A stretch of DNA of 64,000 bases from Alnus glutinosa. Lineage: Eukaryota; Streptophyta; Magnoliopsida; Fagales; Betulaceae. Under the pieces are notes generated by a model. That model was not told the origin of the DNA. It made no database searches and saw only the letters and a program-made list of their open reading frames with translations. Below, piece after piece: positions 9,954 to 22,642 of this stretch; the first letter of the stretch is position 1, and each line of letters begins with the position of its first letter. The position numbers and the translations under genes are program-made. The DNA is taken from the NCBI RefSeq assembly GCF_958979055.1, contig NC_084886.1, positions 51,667,654 through 51,731,653 on the forward strand. Direction: 5' to 3'.

Positions 9954-11950
9954 ATGGAGAACGTGGGAGATTGGGAGCAAAAGAATCTTATACATGAGCT
10001 ATCACAAGGGAGGGAGCTAGCTAGACAGCTCCAAAGCCATCTCAATGTGCCATCTTCATCGCAAGAGACCCGCGAATTCTTACTCACAAAGATCTTGACT
10101 TCCTATGAAAAGGCACTCTCAATGCTCCAGTGGAGCAGCTCAGCGGGTGAGCCACACTACACAGGAGGTGCAATTTTACGAATGTCCGAATCCCCACCTT
10201 CTCTAGCTGGTAGTCCACGGAGCGAAGATTCGGATCCGGAGCACAGAGATGCCTCTAGAAAGAGGTAAATTCAAGCCCGAGCTTTACCCTACTCTTGTGA
10301 AAGGAGCACTTTACACGGTGTTCTGAGATCTAGTCTGGCGAAGCTCCGGATATATATCTTTTTTTTTTGATGAATAAAGCTCCGGATATATATCCCAGTT
10401 AGTTATATAAAAAAAAGAAAAAGAAAAATTATATTTCTGCAAAAAAGTTGATTTCAACTATTAAGGTTTGAGTTTTTGTGTTTCTGCAGAAAGACTTTGC
10501 CGGGGTGGACACAACAAGTGAGAGTTAGTCCGGGTACGGGACTTGAAGGGCCTCTTGATGATGGCTTTAGTTGGAGGAAATATGGGCAGAAAGACATTCT
10601 TAATGCCAAATATCCGAGGTAGGACATAATCCTGCAGAAACTTATTTTGGTTCATAGTTTTCAAATAAGTTTTCTAGACAGCAATAAGAGAGTTCGAATT
10701 TTATGCATGGGTTTTGAACAAAGATTATTATGATATGAATATATATATATATAGATGCAACTAAATCCCAGAATCCACTTTCTGTCTAACCTGGAATGGA
10801 GCCTCTTTTGATTGTGGCGGTTAAATTATCACTTGTTTCGAAAATTTAAATTGATTGGAAAAAAAAATAAATTTAATCATTTAATTTATATTTTATCAAC
10901 AACACATTCTAAAATTCTAATTATTAGCAATACAAATTTATCCTTTTATTAGGACTTGTGGCCTAGTGGTCAGGCAACTTTGATCGATCTGTACCTTTAA
11001 ACTTCATGTGGTCCTGAAGTACTCCATAATCTCCTATAAAGCGCAACTTTGCTTTCACACCAAAACAACGTAGAGTGCATATATAATATCAGAATTGAAT
11101 GGAAATTGCCTATTATTTCATGCATCCGTGAATCCTTCTTGACCTATTCCAATGATTTAGGCTCTACATTGAAATTATGTACGGATCTGATTCTGCCATT
11201 ATATGACTCAAAGTTCATTAATTATACATATATACCAATTCTTTTTCTCCTTAAATCTCCTCTCAACAATTGATTAATGTTCGAATTTGCAGAGGCTACT
11301 ACAGGTGTACTCACCGAAATGTCCAAGGTTGTCTGGCTACAAAGCAAGTTCAACGATCCGATGAAGACCCAACTGTCTTTGAAATCACTTACCGAGGAAG
11401 GCACACGTGTACCCAAGCCTCCCACATAATTCCTCCCCCAACATCTCCTGAAAAGCAGGAACAAAACAACAACATGGTCGGCGGCCTTCAGCAGAATCAT
11501 CAGCATCATAACTACCAACCGCCAGAAAATCAGCAGCCACCACAAGAAACCCTCTTGAACTTCCAGACAACCCTCAAAGTCCAAACCGAAAACTTAGACA
11601 CCCACGAGAAAGCTTTCCCTTCATTTCACTTCGCTTCTACATCGAACACTGATCAGGCTGAAAAACAAGCGATTCAGGCAGCCATGATGGATAGCAATTT
11701 TATGGGAAGCTATTCTCCTTCCTTCATGTCTCCGGCAACATCTGGAGCGAACTATTTCTCGGTTTCTCCAAGTGGGATGAGTGGCTTTGGAGGGAACCAG
11801 GAGCATTTTCCGAGTTGTGATCATGAGCTGACAGAGATGATATCAGCTGCAACTTCAGCTACAGATTCTCCAACGGTTGGTTTTGATTTTCCATTTGGTC
11901 AGGAATTCGACCCCAACTTCACATTTGACAACGCCGGATTCTTTTCCTAA
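9954..11950 (+). CDS. WRKY transcription factor, group III
   Basis: Nuclear DNA-binding regulator of stress, defence and senescence genes that binds W-boxes. Exons: 9954-10264, 10490-10618, 11293-11950, all GT-AG, 365 residues. Exon 2 ends inside the WRKY domain after NAKYPR, the usual group III intron position. The domain shows WRKYGQK followed by a C-x7-C-x23-H-x1-C zinc site (C in YYRC, C in QGC, H-T-C in GRHTC), which defines group III. The N-terminal block (WEQKNLIHEL, then TREFLLTKILTSYEKAL) and a short basic stretch before the domain match the WRKY41/53/30 clade. The C-terminus is Ser/Phe/Gln-rich, a likely activation region. An in-frame ATG at 9843 would add 37 residues, but family proteins start at the WEQK block, so I chose 9954. 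Exact orthology within the clade is not resolved. Confidence 0.93.
10341..10394. repeat. 18-bp direct repeat around a short insertion
   Basis: AAGCTCCGGATATATATC occurs at 10341-10358 and 10377-10394 and encloses an 18-base insert of ten T followed by GATGAATA. It lies in intron 1 of the WRKY gene. Confidence 0.75.
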
Positions 11951-12615
11951 TTGCATACATGCATCGATCGCTGAAAGAAATAAAGTGAATATAGCAGTAG
12001 ATGTACTGAGGTATACTTTTTTAGCCAATTGTAGTTGATGTTCCTAGCAAGTTAATTATCATGAGGAGAGAAAAACTCATCTATATACATGCATACGTGG
12101 TATTTATATATAAATACTACGTACTGGAATGTGGAGGTCTCCTCCTAGCTTGCTAGGAAAATTTTGTTTGGTTGCAGTTTGGAAGTGCTCTCATGGCTTT
12201 TAAATGCAAAATACTCGTTGATTTTGCTCCAAAAGCTTAATATGTACCTTCAAGATGTTAACCTGATAGTGATTTTATTTTCTGTTTGTATTAGCAATGT
12301 AATTTGCTCCTTTGGATAATTGAGGATAAGTGGGAAGGTGAGTAATTAGTACTGTTTGGGTCCATAAACTTGTTTATTTTCTAACAACATTTTTTATTTT
12401 AGCTCAGATTGTTTATGGCCGACTCCCTGTGTGCTGGTAGTAGTTTCTATCTTCTTGTTGACTAGGTTTATTTGTAGTAATTTTTGGTATGATTTGAATT
12501 CTAGGATACTTGTTTTAGTCTGAATCTTTGTAATGGTCTGAATCCATTTTTAACTATGTTTGGTTATAACAATGTTACCCCTCGGGAGTGTTAATGAAAT
12601 GGTTACATCTTCCCT

Positions 12616-12658
<43 letters not shown>

Positions 12659-14179
12659 TTTTTGTTAATTATCTTTTCTTTTTCTTTTTTTTCTCCAAAA
12701 ACTTGTTTAAGGCTTTTTAATTATGGACATGGTGAAATGTGGTTGTGGGAATCAGAACCTGGCATTGACGAGGGTCAAGGGAGAAAAACTAGAGCCCAAG
12801 GCGTAGATGAACGACTTTAAGTCTATGTCCTCAGGCCCAGGACCAGGCCCATTATTTAGACATAATATGATTAAACAAGTGGACTTTACCAAAAATACGA
12901 TGGACCCTAAACAATGGACTAGCCTGAAGACATCCTTAAATTCAAACACCGTAGCGTGCTGGGCCACCACCGATCTGTTTCATTGTACGTTTTGTTTTTG
13001 GGTACACAATAAATTAAGCTCTAACCATCACCAAATTTATTTATAGAATTGAATGCCAACCCATAACAGAATATTCCGGTACAATCAAAACCAAAAATTG
13101 AATATGAATTAATAAATTTTCCGCCAATCGGAAGTCTCTGTGGAAGATTATACGGGACCCATTACTCCGATTTGGTTACTTGGTAACTAGAGTAACAAGG
13201 AAACTCAAAAGAGAAAACAAACCAATAACGAGTTTCTTACAAATTAACGTGACATTTACCATATGAGCCACTGACTAATTAAATTTATTTATCAATTTTT
13301 GTTGCTTAAGTTTTTTTTACCTATGTTGCACCACGTGTTACTTATATAGAATACTGTTTCGTGAGTTTGTAAAGAAATTATAATAAAAGCAATGCTAGCT
13401 CAATAGGTATAGGCCATGTAGGCTATTGCCTAAGGCCTCTCCCCCCACCCACCCACCCACCCACCCAAAATGGAAGAGAAACAAATAAAGGTAATAGCTA
13501 ATAAATATTGTGAGTGCATTTTGTCTCTTGTTGTGTACGAGTTTCGACACTTCGTAGCATATGTATTTTCTTTACGTTATAGATTGTATTCTGGCCGTTC
13601 ATTTCTACACGTGTGAGAGATTTAGAGTAGAACCAAATAAAAATTTAATTAGTAATTATGCATCCCATTAAAAGAGAATAATGGATTTTAAAGAAAAAAA
13701 AATTATAATATTAAAATTTAAATAAAATATTGTTTAATTAATTTTTAAGTGTAAGAAAAGGTCTTACTTAAAATTACTGTTTTAATCTTCAAAATTTATC
13801 AAATCAGTCGTGGATAAAAGATGTAGGGATCCAGACATTTTTTTTTTTTTTTCAGAAAAGTTGAGATTGTTAGATTGGTTAGCTAGATATTAGGACTTTC
13901 CATCATGATTGAGTACTTGAGCTAACTTTATGTTTTAGTATTTATTTATTTCTTTTAACCATACAAATTACAAAGCACTAAGTTTTGGAACAGTAGTCCA
14001 GTCATGTTTGCTTCCCTCAAACATATTCTTTCAACTAAAGGTAGGGCTTTCACATCAAAATAGAAGTACTTCTCTAATGATGTTACGTCATTTTTTCTTT
14101 TTCTTTTTTTACCCTAGATTTATAGGTGTTCACAAGCTAAAATAGCAATTACGAGGTGGGGATAATGGGAAGGATGCTA
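11951..14179. other. Intergenic, no gene recognised
   Basis: The first few hundred bases are the presumed WRKY 3' UTR. Beyond it lie a T-tract (12620-12650) and a (CCCA)n run at about 13447-13467. Two overlapping open frames near 12750-13046 have no recognisable protein features. Confidence 0.5.
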
Positions 14180-14696
14180 AGAGCATCTCTATCGGAATAG
14201 TTAAATAGCTCATAATAGTCTATTTTTCTTCTCAAGCAAAAAATGCATAATAAAATTTTTCATTATAGTGTGAATAGTAAAAGCATCTCCAACAATAATA
14301 TTAATAGTCAAAGTAACTATTGAAAAAGTACAACTCTCTATTTTAGTTACTGTTTTTTCAATATTCTCTCAAACAGATTCTTTATTTTACTCTCTTTACT
14401 TGCATTTAAATATTATTTTGTGTGAAAGAAATAAGGAGAGAGAGAGAGAGAGAGAGAAGGGGAGAGAAAATAATAAAAAAAACTCTATATAGTGTGAATA
14501 GTAAATATTCTGTTTATTTACTATTCATACTAGAAAAAAAAAAAAAATCTATTTTGCCTATTTTGTTGGAGACGAAAAATGACTCATAATAGTCAACAAA
14601 TTTGACTATAATGAACCATTTGTTTATTCTGTTAGAGATGATCTAAATAAGCTCTTTTGCTTATTCACTATTCACACTACAAAGAGTTTTTTACTA

Positions 14697-14743
<47 letters not shown>

Positions 14744-14753
14744 CCATCTTTTA

Positions 14754-14788
<35 letters not shown>

Positions 14789-14946
14789 CATATTTTTTTC
14801 ACACTATTTCCTACACAAAATAATATTTAAAGAAAATAAAGAGTAGAATAGAGAATATGTTGGAGTATGTATAAAAAAATAAGTAGCTAAAATAAAAATT
14901 TGTACATTTTCAGTAATTATTTTGACTATTTCTACGGGGAAATGCA
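14180..14946. mobile_element. Nested foldback MITEs with GA/CT arms
   Basis: Two overlapping inverted pairs are visible. The first is 14180-14280 (AGAGCATCTCTATCGG) with 14560-14645 (GTTAGAGATGATCT). The second is about 14281-14520 (AAGCATCTCCAAC) with about 14645-14946 (TCTACGGGGAAATGC). In the second pair a (GA)n tract (14432-14458) sits on one arm and (CT)n tracts (14700-14790) on the other, so the microsatellites belong to the hairpin. No coding capacity. Confidence 0.65.
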
Positions 14947-16622
14947 ATTAATGTATATGGATACATGAAATGCATTAAATCTTAGAAACTACCAAAAGTC
15001 TAAAGTCTATTATAGGTTGTAAACCCACTCTTGTCAATATATAGAATGGTACCCACAAGTGTATCAGTAGGTGTGAATATATGGGTTGGACCATTACAAT
15101 TTAGATTAGGGGAGTAAGAGTAATTCAACCTATATATACTAATATAAATATTTTAAAAAGTTGTCATGACAAGGCCTAATAGTCCTTGAATCAGTCATTA
15201 TTTTTAAAAAATATATTCAATTAATGACTGCTAAACTTTGCAAAGTCAATTTGGTGAGATATTTGGTGAGATTTTTATATGGTATGAAGCATTACTAGCT
15301 CGGGAAGTATAGGTAGCAAAAAGGATATCAATATTGACATGAAGAGAACATAAATGAATGTCATAAGATTACAGAAAAAGTTGAGGTAGTCTCTCCCCAC
15401 TCTTCATTTAGGGTGGGGAAACAATGAGAATGTCAAGACCCTAGATAGGCCACATGCAATAGCTAGGGAATGCAATTATTGAAGGGAAGCGATAGTGGTG
15501 CCCAATCATAATATTAGGTTAGAGAGACAATAAGAATGTCCAAACCATAGGCTGCTAAAAGACTTTTAAGAAATCGATCAATTATTTAGAGAACTTTTAT
15601 CTCTAGGCCCAGCTGCATGCTATTATTCGGTAGCTAGGCTAGCTTCTTCATGCAGGCAATTAATAATCGAGGTGTGCATGATGATCGAAGCAAATGGTCG
15701 ATTGCCACATTTTGCCATGCATGCACCTTTTGGGATATATCGATGTTTGGGATTTTATGGTGATATTTGATGAGAACCATAAAATATTTTATGGTGGAGG
15801 GGGTACGTTCCATGCTTGCAGTTAGAGTGCTTAGCCAACTACATTGTGGAATTATCTCTCTTAGATTACAGTATGCTCTGCCATGCTCCCTCACTTATAG
15901 CTGCTTCGGCAATTTTCTTGGCCAAATATATACTTTCCCCGTCATAGAGACCATGGGTATGTGCCTGATATTAAACCAAGTAGTCAATTTCTTCTTGTTT
16001 TGGTTACCGGCCGTTTCTTAACAAGACTGCCTTAAAAAAGATCGATGGCTTGATTTTTAATTCTTTTGTTTTTGTTTTTGTTTTTTTTTTTTTTTTTAGG
16101 TTCAGAATTCCACCTGCAGCATTACACACGTTACAAGCCTTCTGATTTGTGTAACTGCGTCAAGGATCTCCACCACCTGTGCTGTAATAGCCTTAGTTCT
16201 AGTTTACCCGCTATCAAGGAGAAATACAGTCAGCATAAGGGGAGCAGAATTTGACACAAATTAACATGAAATTGGCTAGTTATGGTTGATGGATCTGACC
16301 CGTTTAATTAAATATGATACGTTAGGGTTGTCTTATGTAGTCTTATATTTATGTCTTGACATGACTCAAATCAAATACATGACAAAGATGCTGACAATTT
16401 TTAACACAACCTACACACACCGTGCCAACACAAAATTAGCGGGTTAAAGTTGATGGGTTTGATCCGTCATCATTACTCATAATTTGATACCCATAACTCG
16501 ACACGACCTTAACCAAACACACAAACACAAATTGCCACTCTTAATTCTAGGTGGTCAGTCGGATAAGGCTTTCTGAGATGTTAATTATTTTGGTGAATAT
16601 GCTAATGCCTTAACTTTTTTTC

Positions 16623-16659
<37 letters not shown>

Positions 16660-16935
16660 TTTTTTTTTTCAAAAAAAAATTTAAACTGAGCTGTTATTTT
16701 TTGTTCAGTACAAATATGTGGCGAAGAAGAATTGCCCTGCTACTATACCTCCAGAGTTTTTCCACAATTAAAGTCACCAGACATTTGTGTTTCTGGCCCA
16801 ATGCTCAACTCAAGACTACCAAAAAGTTTTTATGATAGTTAAATTTGGGCAATTGCGGTATTCAATGTGTTAAATCAATGATTATTTTAAAAGTTTAAGT
16901 TAATAGAACAAAATTTAATTTAATTATTTAATTAA
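14947..16935. other. Intergenic, no gene recognised
   Basis: I see no supported gene. 16261-16545 contains a dispersed repeat (CAATTTTTAACACAACC, AACTCGACACGACCTTAACC, ending AATTGCCACTCTTA) whose opposite-strand relative lies at 47277-47420 and 48108-48300. A TTTTC-rich polypyrimidine run is at 16618-16670. Confidence 0.45.
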
Positions 16936-17117
16936 GAGTAATGCTTGAAATTTTGTTTTTATCTTACAATTATTTCACAATGACGATGTAGTAGTCCTAA
17001 CTAACCATTAGATCAGTCATAGTTTTTTTTAAAAAAAAAAAATTAAAAAAATTCTAAGGGTTGGTTGAGACTACTATATTAGCATTGTGGGATACAAATG
17101 TGAGTTATAGCATTACT
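16936..17117. mobile_element. MITE of the AGTAATGCT family
   Basis: AGTAATGCT on the left pairs with AGCATTACT on the right. The 11-bp text TATTTAATTAA stands on both sides (16925-16935 and about 17116-17126). Similar termini recur at several other sites in the window. Confidence 0.6.
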
Positions 17118-17626
17118 ATTTAATTAATACTATAATACCCTCCCTTATGTGTGAGCTAAACTTCTCTAATTAATAAGTGAGACCCATCACGTAGAATATT
17201 TAACTGGAAATGGGATAAATTATAGAGTCAAAGTTCGAACTTAAGATATCTACTTTAATACCATGTTAAATCACAAATTTTTCAAAATTTAAGCTAATAA
17301 CAAATGGTCAATGCAATTATTTAATTGATACTATAAACAAGCATAACCTAACTACTTGCACATAATTACGGAGACTCACAAAATTCTTTCAAGGAGGGCC
17401 AAGATTTTTTATATGTATATATATGTATGTATGTATATAGGCCGGGCTAATTTGGCTTGCATCCTATCGGAACATATATAACATAATATGATGACAGCAA
17501 TAATAATATGGAGAACCCTAACTAGCTATGACGAAAAAATGAAAGAAATGACATCCAAAAACGGGAGTTAAGATTATTCTGTGTTGTCCATATATATATA
17601 TATATATGATACTATGATATTAAGAT

Positions 17627-17628
17627 TA

Positions 17629-17689
<61 letters not shown>
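17627..17689. repeat. (AT)n microsatellite
   Basis: Pure alternating AT of about 60 bp in intergenic DNA. Confidence 0.9.
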
Positions 17690-17691
<2 letters not shown>

Positions 17692-18277
17692 TAGTTTCAT
17701 TCTCTTGTATATTTTTTTTGTCAATCTCCATATAAGAGATGTGTAAATTAATTCACAATTGAATCAATGAGATTACATATGGGTTTCACAAATTTAATAG
17801 TTGATTTACAAAAGAGATGGATACAAAAATGACACCAAACACACATCATAATTCAATGTGAAATGATGCAGCCCGTTAAGGAAGCCGATCGACCAACACA
17901 TATTTACAAAAGGAGACCATCAAAAGGCGTCCATATTAGAATTAAGAAGTCTACATCAGCATATCTTCTGGTCGTTGTTGAAGTTTTAATGTGATCTTTT
18001 TTTATCTTCTTTATTTACATTTTACGATTAGCTTAATGTACTTCTAGCTAGTAAATTTTGTAAGTTGTGATTACTCTGCTCTTGTGGTATCTTCTATTTA
18101 GTTTGGTGAGACATCAATTCTTTATATTCAACATTTGCCAATGCATATTATCCATCAAAATATGTATTAGATCGACATTTAAAAATTAGTTATTCACACT
18201 TGAGTGGTAACAATTTTATGAATTTTAAGCATGACATAAAATGCAAATTTTGGTAAGTTTTTCGTAAAATTAAAGCG

Positions 18278-18282
<5 letters not shown>

Positions 18283-18368
<86 letters not shown>
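18283..18368. repeat. (AT)n microsatellite, about 85 bp
   Basis: An uninterrupted alternating TA run downstream of SPEECHLESS. On the minus strand it produces a spurious Ile-Tyr repeat open frame, which is not a gene. Confidence 0.92.
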
Positions 18369-18369
<1 letters not shown>

Positions 18370-18890
18370 CAAATAATCTTTAGTGCTCACAAATTTCTAG
18401 AGTTGAGCTTTGGTTTGTTCAATCTCTGTGCATGTCTTACTAGTTGAGTTTCAAATTTGAGCCGCTGAAGCTTGGAAACAAACCAGTTTAAAATGAGCAT
18501 CTTAATTAATAAGTCGAATTCAAATTGTTCAGGAGAAGTTTGGGCTGTTTTATAGATTTTTTTTTCTTTCAATAATGAGAGAGATCTCAATTAAGCTCGA
18601 TCAGCAGATATTGAACTTGTACTTTCCATAGCAAAAGCTCAAATTAAGGACATGTTGCTTCACTGATGATGATAGGAAGACAATTACTTGGGAATGAAAA
18701 TTAAAATTCATAGATTAACTTAGAACTTGAGAATGCTCATCAGTTACAAGAGGTTGACACTACGTACCTAATACAGATCGATCATGAGTACGTACTGATT
18801 ACAATTAAATTTGTAGTTAATTAATAGGAATGTTGGTAAATGCCTTCCCACATTCTCTTTTATTAGTCGTGCACTTCAGCTGAGAGATCT

Positions 18891-18897
<7 letters not shown>

Positions 18898-18938
<41 letters not shown>
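18898..18938. repeat. (GA)n microsatellite near SPCH 3' end
   Basis: A GA run of about 40 bp just beyond the SPEECHLESS stop codon, probably in its 3' UTR. The adjacent GAGATCTAGAGAGAGAAG also occurs at 21770-21787 in the SPEECHLESS 5' region. Confidence 0.85.
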
Positions 18939-18939
<1 letters not shown>

Positions 18940-18991
18940 CTTGTTATATAGGCTTGAGACTGGAAACTATCGATCTTCAGTGGACTAATAA

Positions 18992-21418
18992 TTAGCAGAA
19001 TGTTCCCTGAATTTGGTGTGCCAGTTCCTCGGCGCTAAGTTGGCATTCAATTCCAAACTATTAACAAAACAAATACCCAATCATTAGCTTCAATAAATCA
19101 ATTTAATTAAATCAAAGCAGTGTCATATCTATATATATAACAATTCTTCAATATATTTACATTAATTACATATACTGAATTAATTAATGATGATCAGGAC
19201 AACGGCTGCAACGTACCATAGTTTTCTGCAATATCTCGTGGTTTCGGTTTCCAAAGACATGCATTAAACTTAACAGTACAAGAAGGTCAGTTTTTTAAAT
19301 ATGGCTCTGAAATTACTGCATTTCATCTTTAATTAATATTACCTTGCACCCATGCAAAAATCAAAATTACCTCCAATATGGGTGCCCTTTTTGTCTAAAG
19401 TTGTCTACAGTATTTGTATTAAATTGGCTTATGTAAAGTAGAATATGATGTCTAAAATTTTGATGAAACCGTCACATTTAAACACCCCACGTCTGAATAT
19501 ATAATTATATATCTCTAATATGAAATGCATTATTTGAGCTACATGCTTTTATTTTTATTTATTTTTCTCCTTTTATTTTTTGTTATTTAAAAAGTAAAGG
19601 TTTTAACAAAAACTTCGCTTACTCATTTTAAGTCTAAGCAGTTTTATAATCATATATAATTCATAACCTTGAAGTTTAATTTTTTTTTATTTTTTAAAGA
19701 GCTATTAGTAGATAAGGTGATGAGAATAATTTCAATACATTTACAAATGGAATAACCAAATTAAAGATTTAAGCTAGATACATTGTTTAGCAGCACTAGG
19801 CATTTGACAGAGACATACACCTAGCTGTTGCGTTTTGAAGACAAGTTTAATTTTGAGAGCGACTGAGCGAGAGGTCGAAAATCACTACAGTCAAAAAAGG
19901 ACAAGAAAAAAAACATGAGGCACACTTTTCACAAATCTTAATTTTTTGAAGACCATCAATGCTATTAATTTTTGTACTCAGAGCTGAATTTGAGAACTTG
20001 GGGGGAATGTATGTTTTTTTTGAAAAATATTTTTGCTTTAATTCAAAATTATTATAATGCAAATTATAAAAGTCTTCTAAACTAAAAGTTCAGAAGGAAA
20101 AGAAAAGGTGGAAACTGGTAACTAGCTAGAGTTTTTACCTTAATGGTGAAGGAACTAATTAGCATGGTTTCGTCAACAGCTTTGATGCCTACGTTGAGAA
20201 TTTCAAACGAGAGATCTTCCAGGGTGGAAATTATTTTCGTGGCTTGCCCAGGAATCCGAGGAGACACAGTCTTCAAAAGAAGATTTGGACCTGAAAACTT
20301 CACCTCCACGTCTGCTATTGAAGACTTAGAATTTGCGACGAGCTCATTGACATTATCATTGATGGAGGAAGTAGACGATGAAGAAGGAGAAGGTTCGAGC
20401 GAAGTAGTAGCCATGGTCGGGGAGAGGTAACCTTGTTGCAGCCTGGGCTTGTAAGGGCTGCTTGGCTGTGGAGTTCTTGGGCTAATTGGTAGGTTTAGTC
20501 TAGGGCTTAGTGGTGGCTTTCTAGGGCTAAGTACTGGTGAGGGTCTTGGACTTGAAACATTAAGCCTAGGGCTTAGCACTTCGCTATAAACTTTTCGTTG
20601 CTTCTTGGCTTCAAGCGAATGTAGAACTTGCTGCAACTCGTTGATGTAATCCACCACTCCTCCAATTATCGATGCTTGATCTCCCTAAACCGTAGCAGAA
20701 TAAATTTAATTACTTCTAAAATATATTCAACACAAATAATTAGTGTAATTAAGTAACTTGAAGGATACAATGAATGATCAGTTAAAGGATCCATGGTACA
20801 AATGTAAGCTCTAGCTCTTGATGTGACCATGAATATGTGACCCACTAATAACGTGATATTAATTAGAAGAGCAAACAGAAAAAAAACACTTTTCTCTTTT
20901 GGAAGTCTTTCTTTCTCTATTATTTTTTAGGACGAATCAACGCGACTCAAGGCTGAAGTGAAGATGTATAGAGGCAAAGGAAAGCATAGTATAGAGAAGA
21001 TGTAAGTAGTTCTTACTCTTTTGACATAGAAGCAAGGCATAAGAGACCTCAAGACAGACAAATGCTCATTCATTTGCTTCCTCCGGTTGCGCTCGACAGT
21101 AATATGAGACATCCTTTGTTGCCCATCTGGGTTTGCTTCCTCCTCGGAAGTCATCCCGGCAAGCTTGGGCCTCTTTCTCTTTGGTGATGTTTCAAGCTCG
21201 GTCTCCGACTGATCTTGGAAAGCGCTGGATGAGGTAGACTTCTGAGAGACCAATCTCGCGGTCTCTTCGCCTTCTTTTGAGCTAAGCACATCTTCGTCAA
21301 TCGGAGGAAACTCCGCCACACTCTCTAAACTCTCAAAGATGCTAAAAAGATCGTCGTCGGCCAAGTTGGTGTCTCCGAATTCATGTTCTTCAAAAATATC
21401 AGAGAAACCGTCACCCAT
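18992..21418 (-). CDS. SPCH: SPEECHLESS, stomatal-lineage bHLH factor
   Basis: SPEECHLESS starts the stomatal lineage by driving asymmetric entry divisions, dimerising with ICE1/SCRM-type bHLH proteins in the nucleus. Exons in transcript order: 21418-21017, 20684-20139, 19057-18992, 337 residues; all introns GT-AG and phase 0. The bHLH starts [20 protein letters not shown], with the E-x-x-R-R contacts of the basic region, and continues CFYVKR then [21 protein letters not shown]. It is followed by LEAKKQRK and a proline-rich region holding about ten Ser/Thr-Pro sites, the MAPK target domain that separates SPCH from MUTE and FAMA. The C-terminus ([19 protein letters not shown]) is on a tiny 66-bp last exon after a 1,081-bp intron. 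Length is close to the Arabidopsis protein's, which I recall as about 364. MUTE and FAMA lack this spacing and tail, so confidence is high. Confidence 0.95.
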
Positions 21419-21789
21419 TTTGACTATTTTTTAAATTTCCCCGAAAACTGCCCAGAGAAAGTGTAGCGGATCGGATGAGGATAAAAGAGTGGGGACTGAG
21501 AAGGAGAAAAGGACCCAGATGGAGAAGTAGAGGTGTAAGCGAGATCGATTGTCAAGATCAAGAATAGTATTGCTAAAAGGCGCAAATTATAGCAGAGCTC
21601 AGGTGAAAGAGACTGAACATCGCCATCAACGTCCCTGTTGAGGTGTATGAATTGGCTGGGTTCTTTACCGTTAGGTGCTGGGGAATCTCACGGGAATCGA
21701 CAAGAAAATGAAAACTAAAAACAGCAAGCAATCAAAAGAAAGAACTGTTTGTGAGATGAATTGAAGAGAGAGATCTAGAGAGAGAAGGG

Positions 21790-21797
21790 TTATATAG
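21790..21797 (-). promoter_or_regulatory. Candidate TATA box of SPCH
   Basis: On the minus strand this reads CTATATAA, about 370 bp upstream of the SPCH start codon, followed by a GA/CT-rich leader typical of plant transcripts. Distance and sequence are plausible; the start site is not known. Confidence 0.4.
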
Positions 21798-22349
21798 AGT
21801 GTGAATAGTTAACTATTTTCGGTATTTGCATTCCATTGTCTGCCTTTCGTCCAAGATGATCAAGTAGTGTAGTAAGATTTTGTATCTGTTCTTGTCAGTT
21901 TAATATTTGGTAATGTGGTCCAGTGGCCGCCATTACTGTATTAAATCAATAATTCTTTTAGGGATAAGGCGCAGCATTAAAAAGAAAAAGAAAAAGTATT
22001 TTCGATGTTTACTATGCAAAATTGTGACTAATAATACCCAATATATTCTTAAAAACAAGAAGTTTTGGAGGCCTAGCTCTGGTCATCAAATTGACACAAG
22101 GCCTGATACATATTGATCAATATTATTTTGTTTTTGTTGTACGTAGTTAATTAACGCCCAGTGTAAATAGTGGTAAGTGTGACAACATATTCACTATTAG
22201 GCTTATGAAATTTAATAATGAGTTGAAATTTAAGGCATTTCAAAAATAAAGCAGTAAAATTGTTGACAGAGAGTCACATTTATCATAATTAGTTTCGGTA
22301 CATTCGAAATTATAAGGTGTACGTATATATAGCATGCACATTTTGTTTT

Positions 22350-22560
22350 AAAGTAAGAGTAATGTTATAGAGAAATGCTATAACTTCTTCTAGTGTCTTT
22401 TTGTGTCTTTCTATGCTGATATGACACCTTGTTTTTAATAAAAAAAAATTACAGCTTGATTTCTCTCTCATGTTATTATTAAGAAAAAAACAGAGTGACA
22501 TGTCAGCATAGAAAGACCCTAGAAAGACTCTAGAAGGAGCTCTAGCATTACCCTTAAAAT
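22350..22560. mobile_element. MITE of the AGTAATGCT family
   Basis: The left arm TAAGAGTAATGTTATAGAG pairs with CTCTAGCATTACCCTTA on the right. The inner arms share TTTCTATGCTGA and its complement TCAGCATAGAAA. Confidence 0.65.
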
Positions 22561-22642
22561 ATTACATCAATATTTTACACTTTTATCTCATTATATATGC
22601 TCACGTGGCAAGTTGCATGTAGTAGAAATTAAATATTTTTTT

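Noticed and set aside
18190-18390. Minus-strand frame with a long Ile-Tyr repeat
   Set aside because: It is the translation of an (AT)n microsatellite.
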